Below are positions 51,148 through 62,270 of a stretch of 64,000 nucleotides of DNA, piece after piece. The DNA is taken from NCBI GenBank assembly GCA_947044365.1, contig OX345641.1:886960-950959 (forward strand). The letters are read 5' to 3'. The stretch's first letter is position 1; each line of letters starts with the position of its first letter. Below the pieces are notes generated by a model. It was not told the origin of the DNA and searched no databases. It worked only from the letters and a program-made list of their open reading frames with translations. Both the position numbers and the translations under genes were made by a program. Source of the DNA: Petrosia ficiformis. Taxonomy: Eukaryota > Porifera > Demospongiae > Haplosclerida > Petrosiidae.

Positions 51148-54100
51148 CTATCATTAAGGAAGAATAATTATAATAATTAACTTTCAATTGAAATGTGAAT
51201 ACTGTTAGCTGCCTGGCAGCAAAGCTAACTGCACATTAAAATATGAAAGTTCAATTCTTCAGAACCACAAAGACACAACAATAATAATCCAGGTAATTAG
51301 ATAATCATGTCTCAATTTATCTCTTGATTCTATTATATATGTATGTATGTAATATATAAGCATCCAGTCTGATTAGTATTACTTTACTCTCCATACTGAA
51401 ATTTTGTATTAGATATTACTTCATTGTGTTAATTTATTATTTTTCATTATCACTTGAAGCAGCTGGCCTCTGATAACGTGGATTAAATCCATCTTCATCA
51501 CTGTTGTAACTGCATGTCATCGCTACTGGCCTGTAAGACTATATCTACATGTATAATTAGATTACATTAAAAATTATTGGGGCAATTCTGAGCAAGCCCC
51601 ACTGACTCTAACCAGGTCTATGAATGCTCTATGATCTTGAATACAACTTCGATAGACAGTTACCATATTCTCCAGTGTCTATTCTGTATTAATTTTATGT
51701 TAAATAGAAAACTAATTTCAAATTCTTGTGTGCTCAGGCTTGTTTATATATAATTATGTATAGCTTAAACAGTCAACAGTTAAAATTATCATGATGATCT
51801 AATAATTATATGTAATACATATATAAGCCTTTTCTCTTTTGTGGTCAATCTTTTTGTAGGAGGGTGTATACTTGTAGATAGCGGATGAGTAATCTTATTC
51901 TCTATAAAAATGGCATTGAAGTAATGCATATTTTCCATATAAGGAAATTTGCAAAATGTGTCATCCAACAACAGATGATTGCAAAATACACTGAAGTTTG
52001 ATGCTCCTTTGCACCACTCATAAAGCTCCTTCTATAGTAACACTGCAATTTACTTTATTTCAATACTAACACACTACATGATTACATGATAAATAGTATT
52101 TATAAGTATACGGTAAAAAAAACTTACTTAATTTCTTTAATATTTCATCAGCAATTCTGGTCAGACTTGGGTTGTCTAGGTTTTTCAATATCTCACAGAA
52201 CCTCTTTAAATCCTCTGGTTTATTGGAGTTTCTGAGTGATCTCTTGATCGCATTTAATAATATACTAGCTTTTTGATAACGATCAAGATTTTTAGTAAAA
52301 ACATGATCAGTGATAGAATCTGATATTAAATCAGCTAATGAGAGATTGTTGGCCAGTCTATCTGTATCTGGGTCTGATACCACTTCCAACATTTCAGACA
52401 TGTGTGCCTTAAATATATTATATGGAGAAGTGTCTATAGACATATGAAAAAAAGATGACATGTAACTTATTATATACTTGTGTATTATATATTACCTTGA
52501 CTAGATGAGGATGAAGTTTGTGAATTTGTATCAGCAGTGAGGCTTCCATGAGAAATGCTGTTCTGTGATGAACCTGTGATGATAATAATTATTGTCATTC
52601 AATTCATTAGAAATAAAACAACAATTAAGTTATGTGATAATCAGAGATATGCACCTGTTACATGCAAATCTACATTGAAATAACTGTTTGAATCATCAGC
52701 TCCAATTAAATTAAACTTCACTGATAAAGGGGTTGGTGACAAGTTTAAAGGCCATCCAAAAGAATAGCAACAGTGAGGAATAGAGCCAGAAACATTTGGC
52801 TTGAAATCATCAATCTCATCCTTCTTGATCTATAATTATATTAGCAACAACAGTTACAATTATATGCTTACAGGATGACTTACCTCAGGATTTTGTCTTG
52901 CAGTCATTCTCCAAGTATCAAGCTCTTCATTTACCGGTTTTACTTTGAGAGAAGTTTCTCCTTTTTTAAATTTTATCATCTGATCAGCATATTCATCATA
53001 GCCACGTTCTTTGTATGATTCTTTAACAAACTAAAATGTATAATGAAATATGTTGTGTTATGCTCTCAATGATTACTGCATACTGATTAACCTTTGTTAA
53101 TGTATGTTTACTTTCTGTTACAACAAACATCATTTCAATATGACATAGACCATTAGAGAATATTTTGTAAAACATTTGTGAACAATATTGCAGCTTTTTT
53201 TCCCCAAACCAAAAGTAGCTGAAAAAGCAGAAGTGACGCAGTGTAATACTGGCATACATGTTGTCTACGACGAAGGAACCACTCTCTACTTTTTCAAACA
53301 CATAAGGTGGCCCAGTAGAGGCACTGGCAGAATAGAAACCGAAGTTAGCATACTCTTCCTGTGAATCAACAACAGCATAATGTCCTATTCGTAAGCTGAT
53401 ATCCTTTTCCAACATCTCAGAACACTCTATTTGGTAGATGCCACTTACTTGGTGACAACCAGGTGGTAGTTTAAAGTCACCAGTAAGGACAGGTCTTATA
53501 TACATCTCTGTTGTCTGTGTAACAGATCCTTCTGGTACATTTATACATAAATCATACTCTGGTAATTCAAAGGTAGTGTTTGTGTTTTCATTAAATGTGA
53601 ATACCGTTTCATCAAGAATAGATACAGCATCTATATAATAATTATTGAAAAAAGTGAATATGTGATAATTTAACTATTAGTATAAGCCTGATAGAAATGA
53701 AGTTATGTAGGATTAACCATCCAAAAGGTGTTTTTTAATAAACTGATGACAGTCATCCCCACCAAAAAGTGATAGGCACTTTTTTTTTAAGGAGGCAGTG
53801 TGGCGTAGTGGTTTATAGCCAGGGCCTCTTGATCACAAAGTCGGTGGTTCTGGTTCTGCTCTTGGCATGTTATTTCCTAAAAGGAGAGTGTTCATCTAGC
53901 TGTGGACTTCATCAGTTTAGTGTAAGGCTAAATAGATACTTTCTGTTAATTATTTATAACTATAAAATATATATACCTGGCTATATAACTAAAACTGGAT
54001 ATTATGGGTGAAGTAGCTGTTAATAATTGATTGTGAAGTATTGTCAAAATTAACAATAGATTGAATGAGTATTATATTTATATATTATATTTACATTAGA

Positions 54101-56844
54101 TGTTTTTCAGTTTGTATTCTCTGCATATTGTATACAGTTACATAATAATCATAATTACACACATATCTTGGTAGTAAAATGTTTTATGTGAAATTACCTG
54201 GTATGTTGTCTCTTGGCAAAAATATATAGAAGAAGTTGTTTGGTCCTTTAGATCCGATCAAATGAAACTTCATCTTTACAAGTTTTGGAGGTGATAATTC
54301 TGACAGCCAGCAGAACTTGAAGTGACAATGAGGAACACAAGAGGACTCAGGAAGAAATTTATTAATCTCATTTATATCAATCTGAATATAGCATAATGGT
54401 TATTTTATCATTATACTCATAGATAGATACCTCAGCTGTTGTGAGTTCATTCATTTCCCATGGATGTATGGAACTAATATCAATTCTCAGTTGGAGATGT
54501 GTCGCATTTTCATCCAGTTCTAATATCTGATAAACATCCTTAAGATAGTCAGAATACATTTTTATTACAAGCTAAGAAAGAAGAATTAAAAGTGAATGTA
54601 CTCTTTCAAAGTTGACTATAGCTAACTTGTTTATATTTAGGATCGTCTTGTACTATCACAAAAAACATCTCCCATTCCTTTTGGTGTTGATTGAACTTGT
54701 AAAACACTTGTGAGTAGTATTTTACTACATCTACATAATAAATAAAAACGTCATAATCAATTTGTCTTATTTTTTTGAAGTGTGAAGTTGTAGAGGAACA
54801 GGTTCTCTTGTAATTTCAGAACACCTTAATTATTTTGTTGTGAAAAAAAAGATTGTAGTCATGTGTATATACCTGGCTCTTTCTTCTGCTGGTTTATAGT
54901 ATGCTTCAGCAGGTCCACCTCTCTGTCCTTGTTAAGAGACCTTGTCTTTAATATGGTCACTTCATTATCTATAATTTTAAAGGCAATTAAAGAATTCCCA
55001 TTTATAGCAGTTGAAAGACTGAGAGGCTAACAGTAAAATGCTAAGAATGACAACAAAATAGTCTCTACATGAATTTCATATTTCCTCCACCCACTTTTGT
55101 GCACTATTACAGTATGCAACATGAGCAATTTTAAGTGTTTTGTTTTGGGTTAGCCTAGTGTACTGTGTATCATTCTGAGGATATGTATTAAAGATGCAAG
55201 GTGCAATGAAATTTGGTTACTATCATTGAAATAAGTATAGGACATCTCCTGATCCCTGCTAGAGGTATGTTGCAGGCTTATACTCCCCATGGGAAATTTA
55301 GTCTCAGGCTAATTCAGTAAATATTGAAGTGGAGTATACAATGTACTTAATGTTTGGTGTATATGGGTATAAACGTCCCACAGCACAGCAAAAGTTACCA
55401 CAGCAATCACCCACCCATGCACTATTGTATAAGTGGAAATCAATACTTAACATATTTTAGTACAAGCATACCATTCTCCTGCTTCGACATTGGAATGCTA
55501 CTAAAGGATGTCTGATATGGAGGTGGGTCTGGGTAATCCAGTGAGACAACCAAACCCCATACTTGTATGGGGTTAGATAATGGTTAATGTACGTAGTTAC
55601 TCGAATGCCATTTCGTGTAACGGCATTCACCTTTATCCAATTCTAAGCCTCTTATATTGGGGGGAAGTACTCAGTGGGACGAGATATTCCACTACAGCCC
55701 AGGCCTGTCACACAGTATCATGATGTCATAGCTACACATATAGAGGCTAATACAATTATAAACTAACCTTTCTTTTGCAATTCACCTTCCAACTCTTTGA
55801 CTCTATCTTGCAGTTTTCCCAAGTTGTCAGTGGGATCACCTATAACAAAGAAAAGAACTGGTAAAGCAATAATATTACTCAGGCAAATTATCAACAGAAG
55901 TACATAGGGAAAATATAAAAGTTTGGAATGGTGCAAATTGTGCAATAACTATACTTATCTGCACAAATCAGTTCAAAATTTTTTTAATTACTGTATATTT
56001 AAAGCTTTAACCCATCTATCTTGGTTGTTTTATTATTTTTGTTCCAAGTATACATGTATAATTATAATTTAATTATTAAGAATGAACACTACTTTCTGAT
56101 GTAGAGATTGAAGTAGATACAGCAATCTGTGAGTCTGTTTCCTTCATTCTCATTTCTGAGTCTAGCACATCTAGCTCATTACTCAATTCTCTTAAAGCTT
56201 GTTGAATACGTCCTGAAATTTCAGGATTTAAATGAACTACAGCATTAATAGCAGCCTGGATTCCTCCAAGATCTGTTGTAATGAAAATTTGAAAATGATA
56301 ATAATAATGCTATGAGAATATATACAAGAATTATTCTCTGTGTGCATATGTATGGCTGTAAGATGAAGACTCACATGATTTCAAGTTCTCCACTCTGGTG
56401 AGTGAAGTGACTGGATTGATTTCCTCTCTGCTTTCTTCTACTATCTTTTCCATTCTTTCTTGAACTGGAATTTCTAGAAGACAACAAGTTTATACAGTAG
56501 GTTAATTTGTAAGATTATAATTACTTACTTTCTTTCTCTTTTATACTTCTTCTAATTGTTCGTTGTGACAATCCAATGTGCTGAGGCATTGTACGAAGAG
56601 CCCTACCTAATGAATCCCAACTAGCCGATTGTTTATTTTCCAGCCATAACTCAAGCACTGCCTGTCTTCTGTCATCATTTCTGAAATGTTTCCTCTCCAC
56701 TTCATTGAGGTTATCTTCATCAAGACCGAGAAACCAACCAAGTGCATACCAGTCATTAATATCTCCAGTGTGAGTGAAGGCTGATTTTGGATCTAGCTGC
56801 ACAGACTTGTCTAAAGCAACAGATTTGCATACATACATACATGA

Positions 56845-56883
<39 letters not shown>

Positions 56884-57256
56884 CATACATATATACATAC
56901 ATACATACATACATACACACATACATACATAATACATACATACATACATACATACATACATACATACATACATACATACATACATACATACATACATACA
57001 TACATACATACATACATACATACATGCATGCATGCATGCATGCATGCATGCATGCATGCATGCATGCATGCATGCATACATACATACATACATACATACA
57101 TACATACATACATACATACATACATACATACATACATACATACATACATGCATGCATACATACATACATACATACATACATACATACATACATACATACA
57201 TACATACATACATACATACATACATACATGCATGCATGCATGCATACATACATACA

Positions 57257-57289
<33 letters not shown>

Positions 57290-60200
57290 GCAAATATACA
57301 TTCACATACATACCCTTTTCGTCCTCTATATCACAATGATGTCGAAATTCTACTTTTGGAAGATACTTGGTTCTAATCTTATCTGCTCTCTCCTCATGTT
57401 CAGGAAAACAATCTTCAACTGCTCGAGCTACCTTCTCCCAGCTAGGCTCATCATCAAACTCTAACCAAACTTCCATGAGCTTATTCCTCCTTCTCTCAAC
57501 AGGAACATTAATCACAGCATCTTTGATCCTCTGGGAATCATAGAGAAAGGGGTAGCCAAGTGTAAACCAGTCCTTGACAAAATCCAGCTCTTGACAAATA
57601 AGATCAGCAGTGAGATCTATGGGAATGACAAATTAAATAATATTAACATAACACTGAACTATGGCTAGTACATACATACCTTCATTGTTAACATATTTAT
57701 TGTATATGTAAGCTCCAGTTCGTGTAAATGGAGGTTGTGACATTAAAGCTTTAGCAAGTTTGTCCCAAGTAGCATCTTCATCATTATCAAGCCAGTGTTT
57801 CAATAATTCTCCCATAGCTGCTGTTTCGTCAGCTCCACATTCCTCTGCTATTCGTGTTTCTACTCTCCTCTCTATGTCAAGAGCAAATAGTAGTCTTGGC
57901 CATGCAACACCACTGAGTTCTCTGAGTGCATTTTCAACAGTGACTATATTATGAGAGTTAAAAGAAGTTAAATGAAATGACACATTTGTAGTAATATATT
58001 ATTGTAGATGTGAAGAATAGAGTATTGAATAAAATTATGTCTCCAGTTAATATACCCAATCATTCAGGATTGTACACTATGTGTATTGAAACTGTGGTAA
58101 CTACAAGTTTGGTCTAGTTTCCACAGTTTCAATATGTGTATATAACAGATTATAATAGTAGAATGTTCTATACATGTGTGCATTAAAAGATGCAAAGTAA
58201 TGCATAATATCTTGTATACAATGTGTACATGTATATATATGTACAATATGTACATGTATGTATATGTACAGTGTGTACATGTATGTATATGTACAGTGTG
58301 TATGTACATGTATGTATATGTACAATGTGTACATTTATGTATATGTACAATGTGTATATACATGTTTGTATTATAGGAAGCCATAAGATGAAAGCTACCG
58401 CGATCAGTGTATATTACGTAGACCCCCACTTCCTGTTAAATATACATATTCCACCGGACATGACTCTTAAAAGATTAAAGCAACTGACAGTGATATATAT
58501 ATATATTCCACCGGATGTTTTTTAACAACATAGTAATATAACAAAACAAAACAATAGTTTTTAATAATAGTTGATCTTCCTCTTCCATCTTAATAACACC
58601 TACGTGTCGGACACTAGTTAAGAGTTTCTTGTATTGTCTTGAAATTGTATGTAGATTGTATTTTTTTAATTTTTTAATTTTTTTTTTTTTTTGTTTCCTT
58701 ATTTGTATATTTGTAACAAAAAAAAACCCAAAAAAAAAACAACAAAAAAAACAAACAAAAAAACAAAAAAAAAAACAAAAAAAAAACAGTTTCTTTTATT
58801 TCTTTTTCTTCTTTCTTTTATTTTTATTTTACTTTCTATGTATTGTAATAAGTATATGTATCATATGTACCATTTAAAAGCAGCTCTTAGCTGATTGGTC
58901 CATTAATAAATAAACCTAAACCCAATAGCTTTACAAAGCTCACGAAACACGACCTCGCAAGCACCTTGAATAGGCTTGAACCGGGAGTCTCTTCTGTATA
59001 ATACATTGGGAGTATCACAGCTGTAATATCTCATATATCGAAGAATACCTGAAAGCAATTTGTGAATGTTTCTTGGAGGATATTGGTCACCATCAACGTG
59101 GCGAACCTCAGCTATGAAAGTTGAAAACCATCTATCTATTTCTTCCTTTTGTATGTACGCAAAATGTTTCTTTTTGGTTAAAGAAAGCTTTAGACACTTT
59201 TTTCGAACGTCTTGAAATTCCGGATCTGCATTCTCTTTCACTAGTTCGATATCCAAATTCGACATTACTCACAGTCTCACACGCTAAAATATTGTGATGT
59301 AATGGTAGTTACTAGGAGATACAACCGCAACAGTCGTTACGCAACAGATATTGCTAGGATACCAAAATAATTGCATAGCAACTGCAGTACTGGCGTCTTC
59401 ATCTTTTGGCTTCCTATCAATACAAGCCATATAGAACATGACCTCACCTCATGGCGTATCAGGTCTACACTCAAATGATATTCATAATCCCTCGGGTTAC
59501 GCCCACGGGATTATGAATATCATTTTCGTGTATACTGATACACCCCTCGTGGTCATGTTCTATCTATTACATGTATATGTACAATGTGTACATGTATGTA
59601 TATGTACAGTGTGTATGTACATGTATGTATATGTACAATGTGTATATGTACAATGTGTACATGTATGTATATGTACAATGTGTATATACATGTATGTATA
59701 TGTACAATGTATACATGTATAATATTTATTACATACTTATCTCTATGTATTATATATCTCTCTAAGCTAGAGAAAGCCACACACCATAGTTTATGTTACT
59801 TATCACATAATCAAAGCTTAGATTAACCGTGACCTATACATAACATATATACATAACATATATACATTTTACATACACAAGTATTCTTGTATTAAAATAG
59901 ATATATCTACATGATTTATATATAATATATATTATATCATATACAAGCATTGTTGTATTAAAGCAGATATAAACATTTTGTAGAGTACAAATCCCTTTTA
60001 TTAAGTGACATTATAACTAATAAAAGAAGAAATGTCCATGGCCTGTTCAGGACTGGTGTTTTTGCTCAGTCATTGACACAAGTTTAAACTTTAAATATCA
60101 GTTGGCACTTATATCCTTGTTGATTGTTGTAACATCATATAGTAGTAGGTATTATAGTCTTATAATGTTAATTAGGTATCTTATTATTAATACAGAAGCA

Positions 60201-60658
60201 AATTAGCAACACAATTCTATGTGCATATCTCGTCAGATTAGAGCTCAGTATCCCCTCAGGGAGAGTTTGCATGAACTATATAGCATTGGCAAATAGGTTA
60301 GATACTATATTATAGTTCAGTGTTATTTACTCACACTACTGCCTAGAAACTAAGCTTTACTGTATGCCATGCTGAAGCTTCAATGCTAACTAAACCACAC
60401 AGGTCGTCTCAGATTGTGTATGCAAATTTTTCTTATATTTAAGAGTATGTTACTGGGTTATAACATTTATGATATATAATGGTTGCTAAGAATGTTGATT
60501 CAATTTTAAGCTATGATGGCCCTCTTTATCATCAAATGGGTGTTACAATGCATTGTAATTATGCATAATGCTTTATTATGTTCAACTACACTAATTATAT
60601 ATAGAGTATAAAAACTTACAGTGATCTTGTATAGTTATTTACCTTCTTTAGTAGTCAT
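51002..60658 (-). CDS. Gene Z: Death x3, coiled coils, UPA, ZU5-UPA, CARD-like, possible tail anchor
   Basis: Exons: 60643-60658 (MTTKE start), Death exons 57680-57943, 57314-57616 and 56529-56810, acidic/coiled-coil exons 56375-56473, 56093-56272 and 55768-55839, Pro-rich 55472-55528, coiled coil 54873-54968, first UPA-like 54627-54730, 54431-54571 and 54198-54381, ZU5 plus start of second UPA 53092-53630, second UPA 52884-53030 and 52655-52829, Ser-rich 52496-52573, CARD-like 52128-52433, tail 51002-51147. All phases fit; the sum is 3,189 nt (1,062 residues). There is no GTPase, so Z shares the N-terminal half of X genes but has a different effector half. The tail exon encodes an aliphatic segment (about residues 1043-1059) before NR and a stop. 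An alternative phase-1 terminal exon, 51498-51544, would make a soluble form. A death-fold adaptor, possibly membrane-bound, is inferred. Confidence 0.7.
51498..51544 (-). CDS. Z alternative terminal exon (short, soluble C-terminus)
   Basis: A phase-1 acceptor (CATGTAG) opens 14 codons and a TGA. Used instead of the tail exon, it would give a form without a membrane segment. An overlapping phase-2 frame (51437-51530, beginning PVAM) is also open but does not fit the phase-1 CARD exon. Confidence 0.3.
52128..52433 (-). CDS. Z CARD-like exon
   Basis: A 306-nt phase-1 exon encoding a compact helical domain. Hallmarks are L-A-N-N-L, D-L-I-S-D, K-A-S-I-L-L-N-A-I, F-C-E-I-L and L-T-R-I-A-D-E-I-L, spaced like the six helices of CARD or related death folds. 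It follows a Ser-rich linker and precedes the tail exons. A DED-like or plain Death assignment cannot be excluded without a profile search. Confidence 0.65.
53092..53630 (-). CDS. Z ZU5-like exon running into a UPA domain
   Basis: Encodes a beta-rich module: a start like F-E-L-P-E-Y-D-L-C-I-N-V-P-E-G-S-V, then Q-I-E-C-S, D-I-S-L-R-I-G-H-Y, and Y-A-S-I-T-L-R-H-F, all in ZU5 order. It continues into the first UPA segment (C-S-Q-M-F-Y-K). ZU5-UPA pairs are known from ankyrins, UNC5 and PIDD1. In PIDD1 the ZU5 repeats carry autoproteolytic HFS/HFT sites. Here the position reads H-F-C-F, so a cut is possible but unproven. Confidence 0.68.
53791..53880 (+). mobile_element. tRNA-derived SINE head in Z intron
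   Basis: Contains an A-box-like TGGCGTAGTGG (53801-53811) and a B-box-like GGTTCTGGTTC (53846-53856) at polymerase III spacing. No cloverleaf closing stem is obvious and the sequence runs on without a tRNA end, so I read it as a SINE, probably extending to about 54010. Confidence 0.5.
54198..54730 (-). CDS. Z first UPA-like domain (three exons)
   Basis: Exons 54627-54730, 54431-54571 and 54198-54381 encode V-F-Y-K followed by W-E-M-F-F-V-I, then L-Q-L-R-I near W-E-M, then H-C-H-F-K-F and a closing L-I-G-S-K-G. The same exon split (phases 1-0, 0-0, 0-1) and the V-F-Y-K...W core recur in the X and Y UPA blocks. No ZU5 domain was seen directly in front of it. Confidence 0.6.
56830..57287. repeat. 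Tetranucleotide tract CATA/CATG in Z
   Basis: About 460 bp of CATA repeats with embedded CATG blocks, in the intron between the Death 2 and Death 3 exons. X1 and X2 have only short seeds (6598-6640, 34905-34935). Long frames in the tract are artefacts of the repeat. Confidence 0.9.
58208..58372. repeat. 24-bp minisatellite, right part before the Z insertion
   Basis: TGTACATGTATGTATATGTACA units, interrupted at 58373 by the inverted-repeat element. Confidence 0.75.
58373..59417. mobile_element. 1.05-kb inverted-repeat element in Z intron 1 with an inner ORF
   Basis: The 20-bp ends match with one mismatch (ATAGGAAGCCATAAGATGAA versus its inverse with AA in place of TA). It splits a 24-bp TGTACATGTATG minisatellite in the first intron of Z and is absent from X1 and X2. 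It carries the minus-strand ORF 58903-59265 and a T-rich/A-rich stretch at 58660-58800. Confidence 0.65.
58903..59265 (-). CDS. Crypton/DUF3504-like recombinase fragment
   Basis: 120 residues with its own ATG and stop. The pattern I-D-R-W-F-S-T-F, D-G-D-Q-Y-P-P, and S-G-I-L-R-Y-M-R-Y-Y resembles the N-terminal part of the DUF3504 domain found in Crypton-derived proteins (ZMYM2, QRICH1 relatives). The catalytic tyrosine-recombinase part is absent, so this is a fragment or non-autonomous passenger. True Cryptons lack terminal inverted repeats, so it was probably captured by the surrounding element. Confidence 0.5.
   Translation of the reverse strand: MSNLDIELVKENADPEFQDVRKKCLKLSLTKKKHFAYIQKEEIDRWFSTFIAEVRHVDGDQYPPRNIHKLLSGILRYMRYYSCDTPNVLYRRDSRFKPIQGACEVVFRELCKAIGFRFIY
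59431..59563. repeat. 133-bp long palindrome in Z intron 1
   Basis: Starts ATAGAACATGACC and ends GGTCATGTTCTAT. The inner arms AAATGATATTCATAATCCC and GGGATTATGAATATCATTT are almost perfect, around a GC-rich loop. A foldback element or cruciform-former just beyond the 1-kb insertion. Confidence 0.65.
59572..59722. repeat. 24-bp minisatellite, continuation after the Z insertion
   Basis: Same units resume after the element and the palindrome. Confidence 0.75.
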
Positions 60659-60665
60659 CAGTCAT
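60648..60665 (-). promoter_or_regulatory. Overlapping upstream ORF at the Z start
   Basis: Same five-codon ORF kept at Z, although the surrounding upstream DNA differs by insertions. Confidence 0.45.
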
Positions 60666-60738
60666 GCACTAATCTCTGTCAACTATGTAGTAGAGAGCAC
60701 TTAGTGAAGGTAGTGAATATTCAACACACCCACTTGAA

Positions 60739-61150
60739 TTCACTGCAAAACGAAGTTGCTAATTTATTGGTTAGCACAGCTGCAACACTGTAAAAAACTG
60801 TTTGTTGTTTCAATCAATTTGGTTGGTTTGTTATATACAATGTCATATGTCTATAAGTATTACAGTATGAGCTCCCTATGGAGTTATGTTATATCATGTG
60901 TCAAAGTTTTGCTCTAGCTAGCAATTTGAAAATGACACTTACTGTCAAACTAGCATGCTTGTTTTGAAGTAAAGAGTTATTTAGCTGCTTGACAGTGACA
61001 GTTATTGCCAAACAGTATGAATTACATCTAGTTTTGCAGCTTGTTCTTGGCTTCATAACAATTATTTAGGTTTGATGTTTATAATTATAAAAATGAAACT
61101 CATATAACCAATCAAATTGGTCAAAATAACAAATCTGTTTTTACAGTGAA
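60739..61150. mobile_element. MITE with TTCACTG..AAAA ends upstream of Z
   Basis: TTCACTGCAAAA at the left and TTTTTACAGTGAA at the right; 412 bp inserted into the CACCCACTTGAA..CTCT text that is continuous upstream of X1 and X2. Confidence 0.6.
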
Positions 61151-61719
61151 CTCTTGAAGTTATGAATGCACTTGTATTTTGATGTTACTGCAGTTTTACT
61201 ACAAATTAATGCAATAATAATAGTAATTAAAAAATTAACTCAGTGCATTGCAGTATTGAAAGGCCAATCATCACTACATCTAGTTTTTGTGCCTGAATAA
61301 TTATTATTTACTGGTAGAATGTGATTATCTGAAAATCTGCCTCAATTCCATTGCTCGTTTATAAGCATTTATGAAACAGATAGCTTGTACCAACTACCAA
61401 CTTGGTATTGCCTATATGTCCAGTTTGTAAAACATACTGGGAGAAGTTAGCTCGAGCATGAAATTGAAGAATGTCAGTTTCCTGAAAGTGAAGAGAGCAA
61501 ATAACAATAGACCACAGTATCTTAAATGTCAATCCGTTATTTTCACAACACTGATGTATGTACGTATAAATGTTTGTATGTGTGTTTGTATGTATATAAT
61601 GTATATACCTATGTCATACCTGAGTCATCATGGCCTCCTGTAGAATTCAAGTTCCAAAGGTTTAGGGTTTAGCCCGTTGCTACTTACTAACAGATCATTC
61701 TTGCATTACAGGATGATCT

Positions 61720-62270
61720 ATTAGTAACATAAGAACCGATCTATTAATAGTAGCACACGAACTGATCTATTAATAGTAACATATGAATCGATCTATTATT
61801 AGTAACATGAATGGTCTATTTATAACACAAAGATGGTCCAATAATAGTAACATAAGTATCGTCTATTAATAGTAACATATGAACTGCTCTATTAATAGTA
61901 ACATACAGATAATTTATTGATGCTAGCATAAGAATGATTTATTTATAGTAACATAAAGATTGTCTATTTATAGTAACATATGAACTGTAACATATGAATA
62001 ATCTATATACTAATAGTATGATAAGGATAACATAAACTGTTCTATTAATACTAAGAATAATCTATTAATAGTAAGGATAATATATTAATAGTAACATGAA
62101 ATAATCTATTAATAGTAACATCAAATAATCTATAAGTGGTAACATACAAATAATCTATTATTAGTAGCATAAAAGACAGTCTATTCATTGGGATAAGGGT
62201 GATTTAATTATAGTAACATTACAATGATCTATTAATAGTAATATAAGAATAATTGATCAATAGTGACGAC
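61720..62270. repeat. Degenerate CTATTAATAGTAACATA minisatellite upstream of Z
   Basis: Same unit family about 1.1 kb upstream of the Z start, without the hAT-like MITE. Confidence 0.75.

Larger units (their letters stand above)
23949..51850. repeat. Tandem duplication, right copy
   Basis: Second unit of about 27.9 kb, starting with the X2 3' region (whose left-copy partner is outside the window) and ending inside Z. Differences from the left copy include a 19-bp minisatellite present only here and loss or absence of the 8736-9273 insertion. Confidence 0.9.

Noticed and set aside
53791..53870. tRNA gene
   Set aside because: A and B boxes are present but no acceptor stem or clear anticodon arm; better explained as a SINE.
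56756..57515. Long frames of repeating Tyr-Met-Cys-Val or Tyr-Ile-His-Thr on both strands
   Set aside because: Translations of the CATA/CATG tetranucleotide tract; only the flanking Death exons are real coding sequence.
58629..58894. Lys/Phe-rich ORFs
   Set aside because: Poly-T and poly-A tract inside the inverted-repeat element.
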